Shown: piece after piece, positions 9,367-18,954 of the stretch
Layout: each line of letters opens with the position of its first letter
How positions within the stretch are numbered: the stretch's first letter is position 1
Source: Bacteroidota bacterium
GTDB lineage: Bacteria; Bacteroidota; Bacteroidia; Bacteroidales; F082
Assembly (NCBI GenBank): GCA_003650365.1
Contig: QMPA01000007.1
Span: 1-38,947 of the forward strand
Length of the DNA: 38,947 nucleotides
Direction of reading: 5' to 3'
The notes under the pieces: model-generated
Told to the model about the DNA's origin: nothing
Database searches by the model: none
Seen by the model: the letters and a program-made list of their open reading frames with translations, nothing else
Translations under genes and position numbers: made by a program

Positions 9367-10542
9367 TTGACCAACTCCCCATCCCGATACGACCAACGTG
9401 GTGTTTCAGCATCTAAAGAAGATGTACACGCAGCCATAAAGAATCTTGACAAAGGACTTTTTCCGAATGCCTTTTGCAAGGTCATTCCCGATTTGCTGGG
9501 CGGCGATCCCGAATATTGCAACATTATGCATGCCGACGGGGCAGGAACCAAATCATCATTGGCTTATTTGTATTGGAAAGAAACCGGCGATATCTCAGTC
9601 TGGAAAGGCATTGCACAGGATGCCATCGTAATGAATACCGATGATCTGCTATGTGTGGGGATAACTGACGATATTCTACTTTCTTCGACCATTGGCCGCA
9701 ACAAAAACCGGATTCCCGGAGATGTGATTGCTGCTATCATAAATGGTACCGAAGAGTTTCTGGAAAATATGCGCAAACTGGGTGTTCAAATGTTTTTAAC
9801 AGGTGGCGAAACAGCCGATGTTGGCGATTTGGTACGGACAATTATTGTCGATTCAACAGTAACGGCAAGGGTTAAAAGGAGTGAAATTATCGAGAATAAT
9901 ATCCAAGCCGGTGATGTGATTGTCGGATTAGCTTCTTTCGGGCAAGCCACTTACGAAAATGAATACAATGGCGGCATGGGAAGCAATGGCCTCACTTCGG
10001 CACGCCACGATGTTTTTCAACACAGCTTGACCAAAAAATATCCCGAAAGTTTCGACCCTGCTATTCCCAAAGATTTAGTGTATTCCGGAAAATTACAACT
10101 CGCCGGCCCAAGCCCTGTGGAAGGAGTGAATGTTGGCAAACTTGTTCTTTCCCCTACGCGAACCTACGCACCGATAGTAAAAGCCGTTCTGGAGAAACAT
10201 GACCGAAAAAATATTCACGGCATGATTCATTGCAGTGGTGGGGCACAGACAAAAGTGCTTCATTTTGTGGACAAACTGCATATCATCAAAGACAATTTAT
10301 TCCCCACTCCTCCCCTGTTCGAAATGATACAATCGCAATCGAATACCGACTGGAAAGAAATGTACAAAGTATTCAATATGGGCCACCGCATGGAATTTTA
10401 TGTGCCCAAAAAAATGGCTGAATCCTTGATTTCTATTTCAAAAAGCTTTGATGTGGATGCTAGGGTTGTGGGCAGGGTTGAGGCATCTTCTACGAAGAAG
10501 CTCACAATTAAATCCAAATACGGGGAGTTTTACTATGATTAA
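9367..10542 (+). CDS. purM: Phosphoribosylformylglycinamidine cyclo-ligase (AIR synthase), TTG start
   Basis: YDQRGVSASKEDVHAAI...HADGAGTKSSLAYLYWKETGD...IAQDAIVMNTDDLLCVG...FLTGGETADVGDLVRTIIVDSTV...GLASFGQATYENEYNGGMGSNGLT. Only a TTG is available, 7 nt after the ORF6N stop. Confidence 0.9.
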   Translation: MTNSPSRYDQRGVSASKEDVHAAIKNLDKGLFPNAFCKVIPDLLGGDPEYCNIMHADGAGTKSSLAYLYWKETGDISVWKGIAQDAIVMNTDDLLCVGITDDILLSSTIGRNKNRIPGDVIAAIINGTEEFLENMRKLGVQMFLTGGETADVGDLVRTIIVDSTVTARVKRSEIIENNIQAGDVIVGLASFGQATYENEYNGGMGSNGLTSARHDVFQHSLTKKYPESFDPAIPKDLVYSGKLQLAGPSPVEGVNVGKLVLSPTRTYAPIVKAVLEKHDRKNIHGMIHCSGGAQTKVLHFVDKLHIIKDNLFPTPPLFEMIQSQSNTDWKEMYKVFNMGHRMEFYVPKKMAESLISISKSFDVDARVVGRVEASSTKKLTIKSKYGEFYYD

Positions 10543-10604
10543 CATCTAATGCAATTCACAAGCGAAACCCGTTTTCGTTTCCCCATTTTTACTACATTTG
10601 AATT

Positions 10605-12026
10605 GTGATAGAATTTATCCTCAACAACAAACACATTTGCACCAAGGAACCGGTGGGCAAATCATTACTGGATTTTATCCGTTATACAATGGATTTGCCC
10701 GGCACCAAATCGGGTTGCCGCGAAGGTGATTGTGGCGCTTGCACTGTGATGGAAGGAAGTCTGATTGACAATGAATTAAATTACAAAACCATTGTTTCCT
10801 GTCTCACACCATTGGGCAATGTGCAAGGCAAACACATTGTTACCATTGAGGGATTAAACATGAATCACCTCTCCCCGGCCCAGCAGGCCATTGTTGAGCA
10901 CGGTGGTACCCAATGTGGATTTTGCACTCCCGGATTTGTTGTTTCTCTAACCAACCAAAGTCTGTCAAAAGAAGTAGGCAATCCAGATAAAGCACTTGCC
11001 GCTATCGATGGAAATATTTGCCGCTGTACCGGTTACAAATCTATTGAACGGGCAGCAAAAAGTCTCGCGGATTCTTTTAATGGAGAAAAAAACAGCCTGG
11101 CCAATCTGGTTGAGCAAGGTCATTTACCAAAGTATTTTATGGGTATTGCTGACAGGTTGCAGCAACTTAAAACGAATCAGAAACAAGTAGGGAATTCTGC
11201 TGTTATCTTGGGAGGGGGAACTGATTTACTGGTACAAAAAGCAGACGGAATTATTGAAGACGAATTGGATTTTTTGTCAGGAAGAAACGAGCTGAAAGGT
11301 ATCCAGATTCAAGACAACATCTGCAAAATTGGTGCTGCTACGACAGCCGCTGAAATCAGCAATTCTGTAGAATTACAGAAATATTTCCCTCACTTGAAAT
11401 CGGATTTCAAACTTATTTCTTCCACCCCCATCCGCAATATGGGAACAATTGGTGGCAATTTGGCCAATGCCTCCCCCATCGGTGATTTAAGTATTTTCTT
11501 TTTGGCTTTAGATACGGAAATTCAATTGCAGGATAAGGAAGGAACAAAACGAAACATTCCACTAAAAGAATTCTTTATTGACTACAAAAAACTTGATTTA
11601 CATTCGGACGAATACATTCAACATATTGCTTTCCGCATACCCGAAAAAAATGAGTATTTCAATTTTGAAAAAGTAAGTAAACGGCAGCATTTGGACATTG
11701 CCTCCGTCAATACTGCAATTCGCATCCGAATAAAAAATGAAAGCATTGTTGAAGCCAGCCTTTCTGCCGGAGGGGTAAGTCCGATTCCATTGCAACTTTC
11801 AAAAACTGCTTCTTTTTTAGTGGGGAAAAAACTCAAGGAGGAAACTATACTTGAAGCCAACAAAATAATGCAAAGCGAGATTTCCCCCATTTCCGACATC
11901 CGCGGTAGCGATACTTACAAACGGCTTTTGTTGCGACAGCTCTTTTTCGCTCATTTTATGAAGCTGTTTCCAGCTAAAATTTCATTCGGCAAATTGTTTG
12001 CATTAACCAACCAACAGAAACTATAA
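10605..12026 (+). CDS. xdhA: Xanthine dehydrogenase small subunit (2Fe-2S + FAD domains), GTG start
   Basis: GCREGDCGACTVMEG, QCGFCTPGFVVSL, ICRCTGYKSIERA (two [2Fe-2S] sites), then VILGGGTDLLVQ and TPIRNMGTIGGNLANASPIGDL (FAD domain). Confidence 0.94.
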   Translation: MIEFILNNKHICTKEPVGKSLLDFIRYTMDLPGTKSGCREGDCGACTVMEGSLIDNELNYKTIVSCLTPLGNVQGKHIVTIEGLNMNHLSPAQQAIVEHGGTQCGFCTPGFVVSLTNQSLSKEVGNPDKALAAIDGNICRCTGYKSIERAAKSLADSFNGEKNSLANLVEQGHLPKYFMGIADRLQQLKTNQKQVGNSAVILGGGTDLLVQKADGIIEDELDFLSGRNELKGIQIQDNICKIGAATTAAEISNSVELQKYFPHLKSDFKLISSTPIRNMGTIGGNLANASPIGDLSIFFLALDTEIQLQDKEGTKRNIPLKEFFIDYKKLDLHSDEYIQHIAFRIPEKNEYFNFEKVSKRQHLDIASVNTAIRIRIKNESIVEASLSAGGVSPIPLQLSKTASFLVGKKLKEETILEANKIMQSEISPISDIRGSDTYKRLLLRQLFFAHFMKLFPAKISFGKLFALTNQQKL

Positions 12027-12037
12027 TTAATTTCACC

Positions 12038-12586
12038 ATGGAGAAAGGAGTACCAGACAAAATTTCGGCAATCCCTGAAGAAATAATAATGAACAAGATT
12101 CTTGTAATCAGGAACAGTAGGGTTATGATAGACCGGGATCTTGCTGCACTATATGGGGTAACTACCAAACGTTTAAATGAACAGGTGAAAAGAAATACAA
12201 AACGGTTTCCCAATCATTTTATGTTTCAACTGACAAATGAAGAAAAAGAATATCTGGTCGCAAATTGCGACCACCTCAAGAGTTTAAAATACTCACCTTA
12301 TCTACCCTATGCATTTACAGAACACGGAACCATCATGCTCGCAAATGTTTTAAACAGTGAACAAGCTATTGTAACAGGAATAAAAGTAGTAGAGGTTTTT
12401 ATAGCAATGCGTGAGATGCTCCTAAACAATAAAGCTACGCATAATGAAATTGAACTCATCAAAAAACAATTATTGGAACAAGGTAAAAAAATAGTTCTGG
12501 TCTTCGAATACCTTAAACAGTTTGAGAAACTGAAGCAGGAAAAAGCAGAATTCAAAAACAGAACACGAATAGGTTACAAAAAATGA
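12038..12586 (+). CDS. ORF6N-domain DNA-binding protein located between xdhA and xdhB
   Basis: ILVIRNSRVMIDRDLAALYGVTTKRLNEQVKRNTKRFPNHFMFQLTNEEKEYL...YAFTEHGTIMLANVLNSEQAIVTGIKVVEVFIAMRE. Homologous to the 8842-9360 product; its stop overlaps the xdhB start (ATGA). Confidence 0.92.
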   Translation: MEKGVPDKISAIPEEIIMNKILVIRNSRVMIDRDLAALYGVTTKRLNEQVKRNTKRFPNHFMFQLTNEEKEYLVANCDHLKSLKYSPYLPYAFTEHGTIMLANVLNSEQAIVTGIKVVEVFIAMREMLLNNKATHNEIELIKKQLLEQGKKIVLVFEYLKQFEKLKQEKAEFKNRTRIGYKK

Positions 12587-14847
12587 AAAATATCGACTCC
12601 ATCGGACACGTTACCGGCAAATCAATTTATCTTGATGACATCCCGGAACAAAAAGGAAGTTTGCATGCATTGCCCTTTGCTTCATCCATTGCCCGCGGGA
12701 GAATTGTCAATATTAATTTTTCAAAAGCCACCGCCCTTGAAGGAGTAGTAAAAATATTCACATGGAAAGATATTCCGGGTGAAAACCAAATTGGCGGCAT
12801 CCTTCCTGATGAACCACTGTTTGCAGAAAAAAATGTAGATTTTATTGGTCAACCTATCGCCTGTATTGTAGCAGAAAGTGAATTGATAGCACGGAAAGCC
12901 CGAAAACTAATCGAAGTAGAATACAAAGAATTAAAACCAATACTCGACCCACGTGAAGCTGCAAAATCCGGACAGTTCCTCTTCCCTCCCCGCACATTTC
13001 AATCAGGAAATATTGACTCAAGCTGGAAAAAATGCACTCACATTTTTGAAGGCCGTTCCGACAGTGGTGGACAAGAACACCTCTACATCGAAACCCAGAG
13101 TGCTTATGCTTTGCCCATGGAAAATGGCAACCTGAAAGTGCACTCTTCAACACAAGGGCCAACCCTTGTTCAAAAAACCATTGCCAAAGTTTTGAGCTTA
13201 CCCATGCACCGGATTGAAATAGACGTTCAACGATTGGGTGGTGCTTTTGGCGGTAAAGAAGACCAGGCCACTGTTTGGGCTTGTATGGCAGCAATAGCTG
13301 CAAATGCGCTTCAAAAACCTGTAAAGATTTCGCTACACCGGATGGATGATATGTATATGACCGGTAAACGCCACCCTTACACTTCCGATTATAAAATTGG
13401 CTTATCGGAAGATTTGAAAATCCTCGCATTTGAAGTAGATTATTTTCAAAATGGCGGTGCTGCTGCTGACCTTTCACCAGCAATTCTGGAGCGCACTTTA
13501 TTTCATATTACAAACTCATATTTTATCCCCAATGTCAAGGCAAATGCTTATAGTTGCAAAACCAATCTACCCCCTTTTACTGCATTCCGGGGATTCGGTG
13601 CACCACAAGCCATGTTTGTCGTTGAATCGGCCATCGCATATGCTGCCGGAGAATTAAATATTCCGGGGCAGATTATTCAGAGAAAGAACCTTTTAAAAAA
13701 AGGAGATACATTTCCTTATGGACAAAAAGCTGAAGAAGATAATGCCGAAAAGTCCTGGGAACAAGCCACAAAACATTTCAATATTCCCAAACTGTCCAAA
13801 GAAATAGAAACCTTCAATAAAGGAAACGAGCAATTCAAAAAAGGAATGGCGTTGATGCCTATTTGTTTTGGCATTTCGTTTACCAAAACGCCCATGAACC
13901 AGGCGCGGGCTTTGGTGCATATTTATCAGGATGGCAGTATTGGGGTGAGTACCGGTGCTGTGGAAATGGGTCAGGGTGTGAACACCAAATTATTGCAAGT
14001 AGCTGCACAAACTTTCTCGGTAAATCCTGAGCGGGTAAAACTGGAAACCACGAATACAACACGCGTTGCCAACACCTCTCCCACTGCTGCGAGTTCCGGC
14101 GCGGACCTCAACGGGAAAGCCCTGCAAAAAGCTTGTAACGCTTTGTTGGAGAGATTAAAAACGAGAAGTGCCAAATTGTTGAATTGTAAAATCGATGCCA
14201 TTCAATTCAAAGATGAGACCGTTTTTGTTCACGAAAAGGCTTCAAAACTAAAATGGAACGAACTGATTGAGACAGCTTTTTTGGAACGCGACCAGCTTAC
14301 AGAAGTCGGACATTACGCCACACCAGTCATTCATTTTGACAAAACCAAAGAAAAGGGACATCCCTTCACTTATCACGTTTATGGTACAGCAGTGCTCACA
14401 GTTACACTTGATTGTCTTCGTGGAATTTACAGCTTTGATGAAGTGAAAATCGTTCATGATTTTGGGGAAAGCATGAACCTGGAAATTGACCTGGGTCAGA
14501 TAGAAGGTGCCGTGGTGCAAGGTATTGGGTGGATGACACTCGAAGAACTGGCCTGGGATGAGAAAGGGAGATTGCTATCCAACAGTTTATCCACTTATAA
14601 AGTACCGGATATTTATGCTGCGCCCAAAGAAATCATATGTATACCTCTGCAAACCCGGGGTCCTGAGCTGGCGATACTGAAATCAAAAGCAGTTGGCGAA
14701 CCACCATTTATGTATGGAATTGGTGCTTACTTTGCCATTCAGAATGCCATCAAGTCATTCAATCCCAACTACCAATTAAAGTTTGACGCACCTTTCACAC
14801 CGGAAAAAGTGCTGATGAGTTTGTATGAAAATAAGAATGATTCTTGA
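12583..14847 (+). CDS. xdhB: Xanthine dehydrogenase molybdenum-binding (large) subunit
   Basis: RLGGAFGGKEDQ, SGGQEHLYIETQ, TAFRGFGAPQAMFV, VEMGQGVNTKLLQVAAQ, SKAVGEPPFMYG motifs. Confidence 0.94.
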   Translation: MKNIDSIGHVTGKSIYLDDIPEQKGSLHALPFASSIARGRIVNINFSKATALEGVVKIFTWKDIPGENQIGGILPDEPLFAEKNVDFIGQPIACIVAESELIARKARKLIEVEYKELKPILDPREAAKSGQFLFPPRTFQSGNIDSSWKKCTHIFEGRSDSGGQEHLYIETQSAYALPMENGNLKVHSSTQGPTLVQKTIAKVLSLPMHRIEIDVQRLGGAFGGKEDQATVWACMAAIAANALQKPVKISLHRMDDMYMTGKRHPYTSDYKIGLSEDLKILAFEVDYFQNGGAAADLSPAILERTLFHITNSYFIPNVKANAYSCKTNLPPFTAFRGFGAPQAMFVVESAIAYAAGELNIPGQIIQRKNLLKKGDTFPYGQKAEEDNAEKSWEQATKHFNIPKLSKEIETFNKGNEQFKKGMALMPICFGISFTKTPMNQARALVHIYQDGSIGVSTGAVEMGQGVNTKLLQVAAQTFSVNPERVKLETTNTTRVANTSPTAASSGADLNGKALQKACNALLERLKTRSAKLLNCKIDAIQFKDETVFVHEKASKLKWNELIETAFLERDQLTEVGHYATPVIHFDKTKEKGHPFTYHVYGTAVLTVTLDCLRGIYSFDEVKIVHDFGESMNLEIDLGQIEGAVVQGIGWMTLEELAWDEKGRLLSNSLSTYKVPDIYAAPKEIICIPLQTRGPELAILKSKAVGEPPFMYGIGAYFAIQNAIKSFNPNYQLKFDAPFTPEKVLMSLYENKNDS

Positions 14848-14862
14848 CATCAAATAATAAAT

Positions 14863-14900
14863 GCCGCGGATGCGCGGATATCAATCTGTACATCCGTGGC
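14863..14900. repeat. Intergenic hairpin GCCGCGGATG / CATCCGTGGC
   Basis: Inverted arms 14863-14872 and 14891-14900 with one mismatch (G-U compatible). Confidence 0.6.
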
Positions 14901-14939
14901 AATAATTAACATAATTACACAAAATACCAGCTTTTAGCT

Positions 14940-16145
14940 ATGAGCGAAATATTTTCAAAAATCAAATCCCTCTCTGAAGAATATTCAGATTATACTGCAA
15001 AAAACCTTTCTAAACTGGTTCAGATTAAATCACTGAGTACGGAAGAAAAGGAAGTGCAACTCGAATTGAAACGCCAGATGGAAGAAGCCGGTTTTGATGA
15101 AGTTAAAATAGACGGATTGGGAAATGTAATCGGCCGCATTGGCAATGGAAAACGAATACTTGCCATTGACGGACACATGGATACCGTTGATATTGGCAAC
15201 CTCAGCAATTGGGATTTTGATCCGCTTGGCGGTGAAATAAAAGATGGTTTTGTACATGGCCGGGGTACTGTTGACCAGGAAGGTGGTCCGGCGGCTTTTG
15301 TTACTTCAGGAAGAATTTTGAAGGAGTTGGGATTTGACAAAGACCTGACAATTTATTTTGTCGGCAGTGTGATGGAAGAAGATTGCGATGGCCTCTGTTG
15401 GAAATATATTGTTGAAGAAAACAAGATAAAACCCGACTTTGTCATTAGTACCGAACCAACTGCGCTAAACATTTATCGTGGTCACCGTGGCAGGATGGAA
15501 ATGCATGTTAGTTTTTATGGGGTTTCTTCTCATGGTTCTGCACCAGAGCGAGGCAAGAATGCCATTTATATGGCTTCAAAAGTTGCACTTGAAATTGAGA
15601 AGCTGAATGAGCAATTAGCTACTGATGAATTTCTGGGAAGAGGTAGTGTTACTATCTCCGAATTTGTTTCCGAAAGCCCATCACTTTGTGCTGTATCTGA
15701 TTTTGCCCGTTTACATCTTGACCGTCGATTAACCTGGGGAGAGACAAAAGAATCGGCAGTAAAAGAAATACAGCAACTCATCGAAGGCATGAATGCTAAA
15801 GTTGAACTGCTGGATTATTTTGAAGAAGCTTATACAGGATTAAAATATGGAATGGAAAAATATTATCCCACCTGGAAATTACCTGAAAATCATGAAATTG
15901 TTCAGACCGGCGTGGGTGCTTATCAGAAATTGTATGGAAAAAAACCAAAAATAGACAAATGGACTTTTTCCACAAATGGGGTTGTAACTCGTGGTGTTTA
16001 TGGAATTCCGACCATTGGCTTTGGCCCCGGCAACGAAGTCCTTGCTCATGCCCCCAACGAAAAAGTAGCCATTACTGACTTGGTTGTTGCCTCCGCGTTT
16101 TATGCTGGTTTTGCTTATGGTATTTGTGATTCACAACTGCTCTGA
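14940..16145 (+). CDS. ygeY: YgeY-family M20 metallohydrolase (SDMH/purine cluster)
   Basis: M20 motifs LAIDGHMDTVDIG, HGRGTVDQEGGPAAFVTS, GSVMEEDCDGLCW; followed by a YgeW-like gene as in SDMH clusters. Confidence 0.88.
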   Translation: MSEIFSKIKSLSEEYSDYTAKNLSKLVQIKSLSTEEKEVQLELKRQMEEAGFDEVKIDGLGNVIGRIGNGKRILAIDGHMDTVDIGNLSNWDFDPLGGEIKDGFVHGRGTVDQEGGPAAFVTSGRILKELGFDKDLTIYFVGSVMEEDCDGLCWKYIVEENKIKPDFVISTEPTALNIYRGHRGRMEMHVSFYGVSSHGSAPERGKNAIYMASKVALEIEKLNEQLATDEFLGRGSVTISEFVSESPSLCAVSDFARLHLDRRLTWGETKESAVKEIQQLIEGMNAKVELLDYFEEAYTGLKYGMEKYYPTWKLPENHEIVQTGVGAYQKLYGKKPKIDKWTFSTNGVVTRGVYGIPTIGFGPGNEVLAHAPNEKVAITDLVVASAFYAGFAYGICDSQLL

Positions 16146-16166
16146 TGTAGAACAACAAAAATTTCA

Positions 16167-16250
16167 GACGCAGATTTCGCAGATTATTATGATAAAATGG
16201 TTCGTAACTTCGCAGCAACAAAATCATAATAAATCATATCAATCAGCGTC
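16167..16250. repeat. Imperfect long inverted repeat between ygeY and ygeW
   Basis: GACGCAGATTTCGCAGATTATTATGAT (16167-16193) versus ATCATAATAAATCATATCAATCAGCGTC (16223-16250): outer GACGC/GCGTC and inner ATTATTATGAT/ATCATAATAA-type arms. Confidence 0.5.
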
Positions 16251-16268
16251 CAAAAAAAACAAATACAA

Positions 16269-17456
16269 ATGAACCTTACAGAAAGAATAGAAAGCCTTTC
16301 CCAAATAAAATCAGCACTTTATCAAAAAGATTTCCTGCTTACATGGGAAAAAAGTAAAGCTGACTTAAAAGCAATTCTTGAGATTGCTGATTTATTGAAA
16401 AATCTGCGAGAGGAAAACATTTCGCCCAAGGTTTTTGATTCAGGCCTGGCAGTTTCCATTTTCAGAGATAACTCAACACGGACACGCTTTTCTTATGCTT
16501 CTGCAGCCAACCTGCTTGGGCTGGCTGTTCAGGATATGGATGAAACCAAATCGCAAATCGCACATGGCGAAACAGTCAGGGAAACCGCGAATATGATTTC
16601 CTTCTTAACTGATTTTATCGGCATTCGGGATGATATGTATTTGGGCGAAGGCAACAAATATATGCGCGAAGTTGCAGCAGCTTTGGATGAGGGATTTGAA
16701 AAGAAGGTGCTGCCTTCCCGGCCCGGAATTGTAAATCTGCAATGCGATATGGACCATCCAACCCAATCCATGGCCGACCTGTTGCACCTAAAGAATACCT
16801 ATGGTTCGCTGGAAGCATTAAAAGGCAAAAAGATTGTAATGAGTTGGGCGTATTCGCCAAGTTATGGAAAACCCATGTCGGTGCCACAGGGCATTATAGC
16901 TTTAATGACCAGGTTTGGGATGCATGTAGAACTGGCTTATCCTGAGGGCTATGATCTCATCCCTGAAATAGTTGAAAAGGCAGGGAAAAATGCAAAAGAA
17001 AGTGGTGGCTCTTTCAAAATCAGTCATTCAATGGATGAAGCTGTGAAGGATGCCGATATTGTTTACCCGAAAAGTTGGGCTCCTTTCCATATTATGGAGC
17101 AGCGGACTGAATTATTAAAAAATAAAGATGCCGAAGGTCTGGCTGCACTTGAACAGGAGGCTTTGCTAAATAATGCAAAATTTAAAAACTGGGAATATAC
17201 TGAAGAAATGATGAAAAGCACAAAAGGTGGTAATGCCCTTTACATGCACTGTCTTCCTGCCGATATTTCGGGTGTTTCCTGCGCAGCAGGTGAAGTGGAA
17301 GGTGCTGTTTTTGAAAAATACCGGATAAAAACTTATCATGAAGCCGGTTACAAACCTTATATTATTGCTGCCATGATGTTTGCCAATAAATTTGAAAAGC
17401 CTGCCGAAGTGCTTCGAAGTATTTTTGAAAGTGGACTAAAACGGCTTCGTTTTTAA
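16269..17456 (+). CDS. ygeW: YgeW-type (knotted) carbamoyltransferase
   Basis: FRDNSTRTRFSYASAANLLGL (carbamoyl-phosphate site), DMDHPTQSMADLLHL, YMHCLPADISGVSCAAGEVEGAVFEKYR; in SDMH context. Confidence 0.9.
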   Translation: MNLTERIESLSQIKSALYQKDFLLTWEKSKADLKAILEIADLLKNLREENISPKVFDSGLAVSIFRDNSTRTRFSYASAANLLGLAVQDMDETKSQIAHGETVRETANMISFLTDFIGIRDDMYLGEGNKYMREVAAALDEGFEKKVLPSRPGIVNLQCDMDHPTQSMADLLHLKNTYGSLEALKGKKIVMSWAYSPSYGKPMSVPQGIIALMTRFGMHVELAYPEGYDLIPEIVEKAGKNAKESGGSFKISHSMDEAVKDADIVYPKSWAPFHIMEQRTELLKNKDAEGLAALEQEALLNNAKFKNWEYTEEMMKSTKGGNALYMHCLPADISGVSCAAGEVEGAVFEKYRIKTYHEAGYKPYIIAAMMFANKFEKPAEVLRSIFESGLKRLRF

Positions 17457-18812
17457 CAGACTTCCTTTTCGAATATCTTGGGACAATCTATTTTTCTCCA
17501 AAACTACTTTCCCATCTAAAATTACATATTCTGGGGTACCTTTTGTTTTTATGCCTTCGTAAATATTCATATCACAATTCTGGTGATGCGTTTTTACAGA
17601 AATTGTATTTTCTTTTCCCGGATTCCAAATCACAATATCAGCATCAGAACCTTCGGCAATAATTCCTTTTGCGGGAAACATCCCAAATATTTTTGAGGCA
17701 TTTGTTGAAGTGATGGAAACAAATTGCTCCATCGAAATTCTCCCTCCTAAAACCCCATAAGTAAAAAGCAAAGCCAGGCGATGCTCAACGCCCCCGGCAC
17801 CATTTGGGATCTTCCTGAAATCATCTTTACCCATTTCTTTTTGCTCCTGCGTAAATGGGCAATGGTCAGTGCCAACGGTTAGTACAGTTCTATTACTAAT
17901 CGCCTCCCAAAGTGCAGCGTTGTCTGATGGTTTTCGCAATGGCGGACTCATTACAAATGGTGCAACCTGATTAAAAACCCCATTATATTTAGAATCATCC
18001 AATAACAAATATTGCGGACAGCTTTCAGCCATAACAACCTGTCCATTCTCCTGCGCTTCGCTGATGTATTTTAGGGATGCTTTTGTAGAAACATGGACAA
18101 TGTAGAGCGGACAGTTCGCTACTTTTGCCAATTCAATGGCCTTTTTTACAGCCTTTGCTTCCAGTTCTGCCGGACGTGATAATGAGTGGTATTTTGGGCT
18201 CAACTTATTATCACTGGCAAATTGAGTTCTCAATTCCTCAATATCATCGCCCAATTCGCAATGGACAGTTACCATACCACCAGCCTTACTCACAGCTTTC
18301 ATAACCTTCATCAGCACATCATCATTTAAACCAATGCTATCCTTATAAGCCATATAAACTTTAAACGACTTGAAACCTTCCTTGTTTACACAGTTTCTGA
18401 TTTCATCCTCCATCGAATCCCGCCATTCAACAGGACTTACATGAAAGGCATAATTTGTAAGGCAGTTTGCAGCTTCTGATTTTCGTTGACTTATTGCATC
18501 GTTAAGTGCTTGCCCTTTTTTAGGCGTAACAAAGTCGATTAAGGTGGTTGTTCCTCCATAAATGGCAGCCCGGCTACCACTCCCAAAATCATCAGAAGAG
18601 AAACCAGCCGGAGAAGGTAAATGCATATGGACATGTGGGTCAATGCCTCCCGGAATGACATAGCAATTTGATGCATCGATTATTTTATCGGGTGTTGAAT
18701 CGGGAATTAAATCTTTCTCAATTTTAATAATCTTTCCATCCTTACAGAGCACATCGGCAATTTTGTTGCTATCGGTATTAACAACTGTTCCGTTTTGAAT
18801 CAAAAGTGTCAT
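17436..18812 (-). CDS. hyuA: Dihydropyrimidinase/hydantoinase-family amidohydrolase
   Basis: VIPGGIDPHVHMHLP, SFKVYMAYKDSIGLNDDVLM (Lys ligand region), CPLYIVHVSTKASL, LTVGTDHCPFTQEQK. Confidence 0.92.
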   Translation of the reverse strand: MTLLIQNGTVVNTDSNKIADVLCKDGKIIKIEKDLIPDSTPDKIIDASNCYVIPGGIDPHVHMHLPSPAGFSSDDFGSGSRAAIYGGTTTLIDFVTPKKGQALNDAISQRKSEAANCLTNYAFHVSPVEWRDSMEDEIRNCVNKEGFKSFKVYMAYKDSIGLNDDVLMKVMKAVSKAGGMVTVHCELGDDIEELRTQFASDNKLSPKYHSLSRPAELEAKAVKKAIELAKVANCPLYIVHVSTKASLKYISEAQENGQVVMAESCPQYLLLDDSKYNGVFNQVAPFVMSPPLRKPSDNAALWEAISNRTVLTVGTDHCPFTQEQKEMGKDDFRKIPNGAGGVEHRLALLFTYGVLGGRISMEQFVSITSTNASKIFGMFPAKGIIAEGSDADIVIWNPGKENTISVKTHHQNCDMNIYEGIKTKGTPEYVILDGKVVLEKNRLSQDIRKGSLLKTKPF

Positions 18813-18879
18813 AGTAATAATAAATTTATTCTAAAAGTGTGTGTCTTTTCGAAGTAGGAACGACTGAGAAATCTTTATT

Positions 18880-18950
18880 GAGTCAGCCACGTTCTTGGGG
18901 GATTCCAGCCTGCTGCTGGCAGGTCTCCCTACGGTCGAAATGACAGCTAC
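18880..18950. repeat. Candidate interspersed intergenic repeat (GATTCCAGCCTGCTGCTGGCAGGTCTCCCTACGGTCGAAATGACAG)
   Basis: Non-coding, contains the CCTGCTGCTGGCAGG hairpin; resembles intergenic repeats I associate with Bacteroidota genomes. Single copy in this window. Confidence 0.35.
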
Positions 18951-18954
18951 TTTT

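Noticed and set aside
8842-12586. Prophage remnant suggested by ORF6N genes
   Set aside because: No integrase, capsid, terminase or other phage genes nearby; surrounding genes are metabolic, so only isolated ORF6N genes are claimed.
12854-13483. 209-aa minus-strand ORF
   Set aside because: Fully antisense to xdhB, low-complexity/His-Leu-rich translation with no family signature; shadow ORF.
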